From Advenella faeciporci (GTDB taxonomy: Bacteria > Pseudomonadota > Gammaproteobacteria > Burkholderiales > Burkholderiaceae_B): a stretch of DNA of 64,000 nucleotides. A model generated the notes under the pieces. That model ran no database searches. It saw only the letters and a program-made list of their open reading frames with translations, and had not been told where the DNA came from. Within the stretch, counting starts at the first letter, position 1; each line of letters opens with the position of its first letter. Location of the stretch: the NCBI RefSeq assembly GCF_014652395.1, contig NZ_BMYS01000008.1, positions 44,585 through 108,584 of the forward strand, read 5' to 3'. The translations under genes and the position numbers were made by a program. Below are positions 53,457 through 62,300 of this stretch, piece after piece.

Positions 53457-55367
53457 TTATGGCTTTTCTTTCTTCAACTTATACGGTGCCCTTGCCATAA
53501 TCATTGTCTGACCCGGCCTGGATTGAATCTCAAGCATTCCGGCCAGCCGCTCAATTCGGGCTCGCATGCTGCGCATGCCTACACTAATCCCGGAGCGGTC
53601 AATATCCACGGTGTTGAAACCAATGCCGTTATCAATAATCTGCAGTTCAAGATAATCCTCTCCAACCATACAGCGAAAGCTCACTTTCCTGGCGTGACTA
53701 TGCTTGATAACATTGGTCAAGGCTTCTTCAGCAACCCGATACAGTGTTAAGCATTGCAGGGAGCTGGGGGGTTTAACCCAGACCGGGTCAACCTCCCATT
53801 GCAATTCAATATCCAGATCGTCAAAAATCTGTACAAAGCGATTACGCAGGGGGGCCAGCCAATAAATCGGGTTGTCGGGCAGTTTGGTTTGGCTTTCTGA
53901 AAAGTTGTCAATAATCTGACGCAAGTCATTCCGTAACAAACTCAAGATCGACAAGGTATGTTTATTGCTTAAGGTTTCTTTGGCATGGCCGACCTCAATC
54001 ATGGCGCGTACCAAGGCACTGCCCAGGCCGTCATGCAGTTCGTGTGCCAGATTAAGGCGTTCTTTTAACTGATGGTTTTTGATGGTTAATTGATGGCGAT
54101 AATTCAGGGTAAAGGCCAGCTTTTGCTCGGCTTCTATAATTTTCTGGTTCAGCTCCTCATTGAAGCGCTCAATCCTTCGCAGGCTTTTGCTTAAATGCAT
54201 GGCCAGCGTAATGCTTAAAAAGATGGCAAATAACAGCGAGGTGTAGGGCAGAACGATGGTGATATTGTTAAGCAATTGAAAAATCGAGAGTAAAGAAATG
54301 GCACTTAAGGCCAGGCAGGTAATAAGCGTTATACCCAGTAGCCACAACTCCAGTTGTTTCGTTCGAAAACAAAGAAACGAGACAAACAAACTGTTCAGGT
54401 TAAATAACAGCACCGAAACCACAAAAATACCCAGCAGTACAGGTTGCAGATAAGTGCCAGGCACCAGCCAGATAATGGAGACCATGATGGCCGTAAGCGC
54501 GAAGCAGGCTTTTTCTGTACGGGGAAATTTCTTATTCAAAAAGCGCCATGAAAAAATACAGAAGCAAAGAATGTAAATTGTGAAAAAAGCAATATTGAAT
54601 TGTGTAAAAGACGCGGTGTCCCTGAAGGGTGCTGTTTCTGTCACCAGCGTGTTGGCAATGAAACCAACCCAGAACACAGAGGCCAAGGCGTACCAGCCAT
54701 AAGCGACTTCCTGGCGGCGAAACAGCCAAATACAGCTGCAAACCATGCCCAGGGTGAGCGATAAAATGATATTCAGGTAAAAAATGGTGCGTTGATGCCA
54801 GGTGGCTTCCTGGAACTGGCCAATAATGTACTGGGTCTCGCCCATACTGATGCTGCCAAGGCCAGGGGAAGAAAGTACATCTCCGGTAATGCGGAAATAA
54901 AGCTTGTTGGGGGTGGTTTCATTAATGGATTGGCCGGGCAGCGTTAAAAACCGGGGCGAATTCCAACTGCGTGAAAGCGGTTCAGCCAGATTGGCGTCAG
55001 ACCATAAGAGCTGATTGTTCAGCCACACCTTGCCGGCCATATTCATTGAGTTTATCAACAAAGCCAGGGGGGCTTCTTGATGGCCGGCGGGGCAATTGGC
55101 CTGCCAGTCCAGGCGATACCAGACGACGCCGGTATAGTTGGGCCAGCGCGAGGTCCAATTGTCGGGCAAGGTAACGCGCTGCCAATGGGCTTGTGCCAGC
55201 AACTCGGGAGAATGAATATCTGACTGTACGGCATAAACGCCATCAATACCGGGTGAGCAGGTTTGGTGATGGAATTGGGCCTGGGTGTTTTTGGTTAAAA
55301 AGCCAAACAACAAGACCAGCACTAATGCAGCGATGAGCACCAGTAAGGTATTTAATGCGGCGCGCAT
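53457..55367 (-). CDS. NarX/NreB-like sensor histidine kinase with 7TMR-DISM sensor
   Basis: The 636-residue protein starts MRAALNTLLVLIAALVLVLL. It has an N-terminal membrane helix, a periplasmic jelly-roll-like domain (WSDANLAEPLSRSW region), about seven membrane helices (7TMR-DISM type), a coiled coil (FNEELNQKIIEAEQKLAFTL) and a HisKA_3 domain with the phospho-His in AHELHDGLGSALVRAM. The HATPase domain has EEALTNVIKHSHA and IDNGIGFN. The periplasmic module resembles carbohydrate-binding sensors. It is downstream of and co-transcribed with its response regulator, 22 bases apart. Confidence 0.9.
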   Translation of the reverse strand: MRAALNTLLVLIAALVLVLLFGFLTKNTQAQFHHQTCSPGIDGVYAVQSDIHSPELLAQAHWQRVTLPDNWTSRWPNYTGVVWYRLDWQANCPAGHQEAPLALLINSMNMAGKVWLNNQLLWSDANLAEPLSRSWNSPRFLTLPGQSINETTPNKLYFRITGDVLSSPGLGSISMGETQYIIGQFQEATWHQRTIFYLNIILSLTLGMVCSCIWLFRRQEVAYGWYALASVFWVGFIANTLVTETAPFRDTASFTQFNIAFFTIYILCFCIFSWRFLNKKFPRTEKACFALTAIMVSIIWLVPGTYLQPVLLGIFVVSVLLFNLNSLFVSFLCFRTKQLELWLLGITLITCLALSAISLLSIFQLLNNITIVLPYTSLLFAIFLSITLAMHLSKSLRRIERFNEELNQKIIEAEQKLAFTLNYRHQLTIKNHQLKERLNLAHELHDGLGSALVRAMIEVGHAKETLSNKHTLSILSLLRNDLRQIIDNFSESQTKLPDNPIYWLAPLRNRFVQIFDDLDIELQWEVDPVWVKPPSSLQCLTLYRVAEEALTNVIKHSHARKVSFRCMVGEDYLELQIIDNGIGFNTVDIDRSGISVGMRSMRARIERLAGMLEIQSRPGQTMIMARAPYKLKKEKP

Positions 55368-55389
55368 AAGACCGACCTTTGTGTAATGT

Positions 55390-56070
55390 TTATAGCAAAC
55401 CCATTTCACGTGCCCGGCTAATTGCCTTGGTACGATTGGTAACGGCCAGTTTACGGTAGACGCTGCGGATATGTGTTTCAACCGTATGACGTGACAGGAA
55501 AATATGGTTGGCAATTTCCTGGTTGCTTAAACCCGATGCCACCAGGTTAAGGATTTGATGCTCACGCTGGGTAAGATTGACGGCATGCAGTTCCTGCCCG
55601 GCCGTGCCTGTAACGGCTTCTGCGGGTGTGTCGGTTTGCAAGGGAATTTTGTTTAGAATATGTCGGGCAATAAAAGGGTCAATGGGGGCGCCACCTTTCA
55701 GGACGCTGCGAATGGACACCTTCAGTTCAATATCATCGCGCTCTTTCAGGATATAGCCGGTTGCGCCTGCCTGCAGTGCGTTAATAATCATGTTTTCGGT
55801 GCTCCAGGCGGAAATCACCAACACTGGGATTTCCGCACGAAGCTGGCTAAGTTTTTCAATCAGCACAATCCCGCTCCCATCGGGCAGGCCCAAATCAATC
55901 AAGGCCAGGGCAACCTGCTGGTAATCAACCAAACGCTCCACCTCTGCGATTGAACCCATAAAGTGCAAATCCTTATCCGCATAGCCAATATCCAAAAGAA
56001 TCAAACGCAGGCGCTGTTGCATAAAGCTATCGTCTTCAACAATCAGTACGGGAGCGATTAAGTTAATCAT
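55390..56070 (-). CDS. NarL/LuxR-family response regulator
   Basis: The 226-residue protein has a receiver domain (acidic pair in VEDDSFM, phospho-acceptor Asp in ALIDLGLPDGSG, then VISAWS and LKERD) and a C-terminal LuxR HTH (LTQREHQILNLVASGLSNQE, FLSRHTVETHIRSVYRKL). It is the first gene of the regulator-kinase operon and divergent from the giant autotransporter. Inverted repeats in the shared promoter make the autotransporter a plausible target. Confidence 0.93.
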   Translation of the reverse strand: MINLIAPVLIVEDDSFMQQRLRLILLDIGYADKDLHFMGSIAEVERLVDYQQVALALIDLGLPDGSGIVLIEKLSQLRAEIPVLVISAWSTENMIINALQAGATGYILKERDDIELKVSIRSVLKGGAPIDPFIARHILNKIPLQTDTPAEAVTGTAGQELHAVNLTQREHQILNLVASGLSNQEIANHIFLSRHTVETHIRSVYRKLAVTNRTKAISRAREMGLL

Positions 56071-56123
56071 GCAAGGCCTTTCTTGGACAAGTTTATTGTT
56101 GAATGGAATAGTGCGTGGCTAGA

Positions 56124-56138
56124 TTGTATGGAATACAA
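56124..56138. promoter_or_regulatory. 15-bp inverted repeat in the regulator/autotransporter promoter
   Basis: TTGTAT-GGA-ATACAA has perfect 6-bp arms. A further half-site TTGTATTC lies at 56208-56215. Both lie between the divergent response regulator and autotransporter genes. Confidence 0.35.
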
Positions 56139-56147
56139 CAGCTTTGC

Positions 56148-56171
56148 AAAATCACTAATTCTAGTGATTTT
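56148..56171. promoter_or_regulatory. 24-bp perfect inverted repeat in the regulator/autotransporter promoter
   Basis: AAAATCACTA-ATTC-TAGTGATTTT has perfect 10-bp arms. It lies 77 bases before the response regulator start and 156 bases before the autotransporter ATG. It is a likely site for a dimeric regulator, possibly the adjacent NarL-type protein. Confidence 0.5.
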
Positions 56172-56327
56172 CCGGGAAACCTAAAAATGTTTTAATTTTC
56201 AGGAAAATTGTATTCTTTTTTACTTTCTGAATTCATTTCAGGAATCAAGGCTCTGTAAACGGATCATGAATCCAAAACCGGCAACCGTGGTTGCGTAGCA
56301 GGCGCATTGAACAAAAGAGTACCACTT

Positions 56328-59300
56328 ATGAATCGATTGTTTTCAATGCCAGCGGAGTCCAGTGTGAAAACTGAAAGTACTTTTATCTTCAAAATTAAAC
56401 CCATTGCCGTGGTTATCCAGCTTGCTTTTGCGGGCGGTATGATGGCCAGTGAGGCGCAAGCCCAGTCATGCCTGGATTCGGCTTGTACCATAGCTGGCAA
56501 CTACACCTCGGGTATTGACCTAAGCCAATTTGCCGGGAAAGACGGGCGCCAGGATAACGACCCCAATGTGCGCAAGGGCAAACCGGGCAGTCCGGTGTCC
56601 CTGGAGACTTCTGGCGCTACCGTTATTACCCAACGCAATGGCACACCGGCGCTGCTGATTAATACCCGGGGTGGCAACGGGGCCCCCCAATCCACCGAGG
56701 TAATCAGGCACGGCGGTGCCGGGGCTAATGCTGGTTCGGTAAATGTAAACCTGAATCATGATATTACATTAAGTTCGGCCGGAAAAGGTTTGGTGATTAA
56801 TGCCAAAGGTGGCCATGCAGCGGGCGCTTCGTTGGATAACAATAGAACGCCGGGTGGCGCGGGTGCGAATGTCACGGTTAACCAGGCAACGACCAGCCGC
56901 TTTACGGCCAATAGCCGTCCGGATCTGGCTACTGCAGGAATGGCTAAGGAAGTGATTGACATTGATGCCAGTGGAGGTCATGGCGTTAACGGCATATCGG
57001 GTGCTTTCACGGTAGAAGATGGCAGTGATGGCGGCAAAGGTGGCAATGTTATGTTGAATATGCCTGGCCAGCTTGTCATGCAAAGTGATCATGCCAGTTT
57101 GATCCGGATTATCAGCAATGGGGGTAACGGTGGCAATGTCTCCAACGCCACTTCTTTAGCTTCTCACCGTGCCGGTTATGCCGGTGACGGGGGTGATCAG
57201 AAGGTCAATTTGGGTCAGGCCTATCAAGCAGGTGAGTTGATCAGCCATGCCAGTGGCGCTGCGGCTATTGCAATGAGCAGTCAGGGCGGCAATGGCGGGA
57301 ATGCTCAAAAAGGCAGTTTTGGGGCCAGGCTTGCCAGTAATGGTGGTAAAGGTGGGCAGTTAACGCTGGATTTAAAAAATATAAATATCAAGACCAGTCA
57401 GGCGCAAAACAGTGCCATTGCCCTGGAAAGTATTGGCGGCGTGGGCGGCGGGCCCGGTGATGGCGCCAACAAGAATGTGAAATTAAGAGGGGATGGGGGG
57501 GCAGGGGGTGCTTTGGCGGTAACCACCGATGCGTCTACACGGATTCAAACAGCGGGCCAGAATAGCGACGGTATTTATGCGGCCTCTCTAGGCGGGGGAG
57601 GCAGTCGTGGCCATAATGGCGCCATCACTTCGACCAATGGGGCGCAAGGCGGAAAAGGGGGTGATATTGTCATTAATAATCAAGCCTTTATTTCTACGTT
57701 GGGCAAAGGTGCCCAGGCTATTTATGCAGAAAGCTCGGGGGGATCTTCGGGCGATGGTGGTGGTGCTGCCATTAACTTTATTGCCCGAGGCTCTTCGGGT
57801 GGGCGAGCGGGGTTGGGCGGCAATGTGACGGTTAACCAGCAGGGCGGTATCCTGGAAACCGCCGGTGATGACAGCCATGTGATCGTGGCGCAAAGTATTG
57901 GCGGCACACGCGGTGAAATGGTGGATGCCGACTTTACGGCCGACAATACCCAGAAAGTGTATGCACTGGGCGGCGTGAACGGTGCGCCTGATGATGGCAA
58001 TGCAAGCACCGGCCGCGTCACCGTCAATAACCAGGGTAGCCTGCTGTCCAAAGGCAATCACGCCTCGGCGGTTATTGCCCAAAGTATTGGCGGCGGCGGT
58101 GGCATGGGCGGTTCCAGCTTTGGCTTTGTGGCCATTGGTGGTACAGCCGGGGCCAGTGGCAATGGTGGTACTGTTAACGTGACCAACCGTGGCCTGATGG
58201 CAACCGAAGGCGAGTTCTCGCCAACCATTATTGCCCAGAGCATTGGTGGCGGTGGTGGCCTGGGGGGCAAGGCCTCCAGTGCACTGGTTGGTTTGCCCAA
58301 TATCGTAATTGGTGGCAAAGCTGGCAAAGGGGGCGCTGGTGGTGCTGTTAATATCCAAAACCATGGCGGCTTATTCAGCCTGGGAGACCATTCGGCGGCC
58401 ATTGTTGCCAGCAGTATTGGCGGCGGCGGTGGCATGGGGGGCAGCGCCCAGGGCGTGGGTGCTTTTCAGGTGACTAACTTTGTACTGGGTGCCGAAGGCG
58501 GCAAAGGAGGTAATGGCGGGCAGGTTACGGTTAACAATACCCATACCGTGCTAACGGTGGGCAACAATGCCCAGGCCATTCTGGCCAAAAGTATTGGCGG
58601 CGGTGGCGGTATGGGAGGCAATGCTTCCTCGGTCGTGGGCGCCAGCCTTAACAATCTTACCATTGGTGGAAAAGGAGGCGTTGCAGGCAAGGGCGGTCAC
58701 GTCATGCTGACCAATACCGGCAACCTGTTGACCACGGGCCAGGAAAGCACGGCGCTGATGGCGCAAAGTATTGGCGGTGGTGGGGGCATTGGCGGGTCTG
58801 CTTCTGCATTAAGCATTGGCGGCTTTCCTGCTGGTACATCGGGAGAGCAGGTTACCAGTGTTATTGCTATTGGTGGCAAGGGAGGCAACGGTAATGCAGG
58901 TGGCTTGGTACAGCTGGACAATCGTGGCATGATCCGTACCACCGGTAATGATGCAAGTGGCGTAAGCCTGCAAAGTATTGGCGGCGGTGGGGGTATGGGT
59001 GGTGGTGCCACCGCCAGCACGATTGAAATTCCCCGTGGTAACACGCTTACGCTTAAAGTTGCGATTGGTGGTTCAGGCGGTAATGGTAACGCCGGTGGTG
59101 AGGTCAATTTTAAAAACAGCGGCAGTATTCAAACCGCCGGTCAACTTTCTTCGGGCGTAAGCCTGCAAAGCATTGGCGGCGGTGGCGGGGATGGGGCGGT
59201 GGGTTCCATTAACGGCTTTGTTTACAGCGGCAATGGGGCAATTGATAAAGCCACCGCCGACAAAACCCGCTATGAGTTGGGTGCCAGCATTGGTGGCAAA

Positions 59301-62300
59301 GGCGGCAGTGGTGGACTGGGCGGGCGCATTGACTTTGTCAATAGCGGTCATATTCTGACTTATGGTGATGGCTCTGCGGCCGTGCTGGCACAAAGCATTG
59401 GTGGCGGTGGCGGCAATGGGGGGGCTTCCCATGCCGATTCAACACAACAGGGGCGAGGCGTTAAATTTGAGCTGGGTGGTGACGGTGGCAAGGGCAATCA
59501 TGGCGGGCACGTTGAGCTGAGCAATACCGGTATCATTAAAACCGTTGGCCAGCTGTCAACGGGCATTCACGCCCAAAGTATTGGCGGCGGTGGCGGTACG
59601 GGTGGTTCAACCGGTGCCAGTGCCAGCGATGCTGAAAAAGCCATGTATGACCTGAACAAGGAAATTACCGATAAAACCAAGCAATACCAAAACGTGACCG
59701 ACAAGTACAAGGAATACGTGAACAAGGCCATTGCAAAAATTGTTCCGCAACCGGCCAAAGAGAAAAAAGACGAGTCTAAAAAAGAAGCTGCCAACAAGAA
59801 TTTTGATGTCAAAATCAGCATGGGTGGCAAAGGCGGTGATGGCGGTAACGGCGGTAAAGTCAATGTCACGAACCTGAACCTTATTGAAACTACGGGTGAC
59901 TTAAGCACGGTTATTTTGGCCCAAAGCGTGGGAGGCGGTGGCGGTAGCGGCGGTTCCAGCCAGGCCATAGGCACCGATGCCAAGGCCACCCAGGTTAATT
60001 TAAGCATGGGCGGTACGGGATCCGGTGGCGGTAAAGGTGGCGAAGTAACCGTTAATAACCGCAACACCCTGAAAGCCAGTGGAATAGGCAGTCATGCCAT
60101 TGTGGCGCAAAGCATTGGCGGTGGCGGAGGCCATGCCGGCAGCAGCACCATCAAGGCCGGTCACACCGAAGAAAACCAGATTAATTTTGCCCTGGGGGGA
60201 AGCGGGGGGCGTGGTGGTGCCGGTGGCACGGTTAAAGTCATTAACCAGCACAATATTGAAAGCACCGATGGCCAGGCGATTATTGCCCAAAGTATTGGCG
60301 GTGGCGGCGGTACGGGCGGTGCGGTAGAAACGACCCTTAAAGGCGATAAAGATAAAAACAGCAAAACCACCGTGGCCTTGAATATTGGCGGTTCGGGTGG
60401 AACCGGTGGCGATGGCGGGCTGGTTGACATTAACCACGCCAGCCAGACCTTGAGTTCGGGTGCGCTGACGGGGGCGGTGGTACTGGCCCAAAGTATTGGC
60501 GGTGGCGGCGGCAGTACGGGCGTTACCACCATCAACCAGGAGAGCAAGGCAGAAACCTCGGTCAATATTGCCGTTGGCGGCCAGGGTGGTGCAGGCGGTC
60601 GTGGTGGTGAAGTGAAAGTCACCAACAATGGCCTGATCAAATCGTATCAGGGCAGCACCATGGGCATTGTGGCCCAAAGTATTGGCGGCGGCGGTGGCAA
60701 TGCCAATTACGTGCAAAGCAATGGCGGACAGGCCAGACAAAGCCTGCAGATGGCCCTGGGCGGGCAAGGTGGAACGGCGGGAACCGGTGGGAAGGTTAGC
60801 ATTGTGCAGAACGCTAACCAGGCAATGCAAACCACCGGTTCCGGCATTCTGGCGCAAAGCATTGGTGGCGGTGGGGGTGTTGCTTCCATGACGGTTGCTG
60901 ACGCAGCAGCCGGCTCCGGTTTTAGCCTTAACTTAACATTAGGCGGTGTGCGGGGTGCCAAGGACCAGGCCAACCATGGTCATGGGGGGCAAGTCAATGT
61001 ACAGGTGCAAGGCGCAGGCATCCGCACGTCTGGCAACTCTGCCTCGGCCATTATTGCGCAAAGTATTGGCGGGGGCGGTGGCGTACTGGATTTGGGCAAT
61101 CAGCAACTTAACCGGCGCAGCCATCTGGAAACCTTGCGGCTGGGTGGTACACGGGCCCGTGGCGATGGTGAAACCGTTAACGTTCAGCTGGGCGCCAACC
61201 TGAGCACCCAGGGCAGAAACAGCCACGGTATTGTGGCGCAGAGCATTGGAGGAGGGGGCGGTATCCTGCTGGCTGATGGCCTGTCATTGCCTGCCAATTT
61301 GCGTGTGGGTGGTGAAGCAACCATCCCTCATGCAAAAACCGTGACCGTCAAACTGGATAAAAACGCGTCTATCGTGACCAGCGGTGATGGCAGCTATGGC
61401 ATTTTGGCACAAAGCATTGGCGGTGGCGGTGGCATTGCCGCCGATACCGCTACCTTGAACCTGAAATACCTGTCCAAAAGCATGCCGGCCAGCCGAACAG
61501 GCGAAGCCTCCAGTAAAGGCGGTACGGTGGTGGTTGACGTGGATGGACACATTTCCACATCAGGACGAAATGCTCAGGGGATTTTTGCGCAAAGCCTGTC
61601 ACAAGGTGGTGGCTTAAGCGCTGGCGGCATGGGCTCGCAAGTATCAGGTTCTACCGGAAAAGCCGGTGAAATCAAGATTAAACTGGGTGAGCGCAGTCCT
61701 GCCTCTATTCGCGCCACGGGTGCCGGTAGTATCGGCATTGTGGCGCAAACCATGGATGCTTCCGACAAACGGGTGGAAATCAGCCTTAAAAACAACAGCT
61801 TGATTGAAGCTGAAACCGGTGTCTACATGATTGGGGGTGATAAATACAGTAATTTAAGCTTGGACAGATCCAGAATCCATGCCGATACCGCTTTGTTGAT
61901 CAAGAGCAGCCAGGATGTGAACCTGACCTTGACAAACGGCGCCCGTATTTCTGGCAATGGCAAGAATAACTACATTCTTCAAGAAGAAGGCAACCCAGGC
62001 AATAATAAAAAAACGCGGATTTTGCTGGAAGGAGGCAGTGAAATGTCGGGTAGCATTCGGGTTAATGACAAGCGTAAAGTGACGGTAGACAACTATGGCG
62101 GCACGGTTAATTTAGGGCCAACTTGGATATTGGGAACAGGGGGCGATTTTTACAACAGAGCGACCGCACTCATTGGCGGATCAGAGATTGCCCGAACTTA
62201 TTTCCAGGGTAAATTTGAAATGCAAAAAGGCGGTAACCTGATTGTTGATGCGGATTTTGTGGCGAAACGCAACGATGTGCTGACGGTGGCCGGAGAAGCC

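Noticed and set aside
57433..61450. Regularly spaced DNA repeats resembling a CRISPR array
   Set aside because: The repeats are inside one continuous coding frame, vary at third codon positions and have long uneven spacing.
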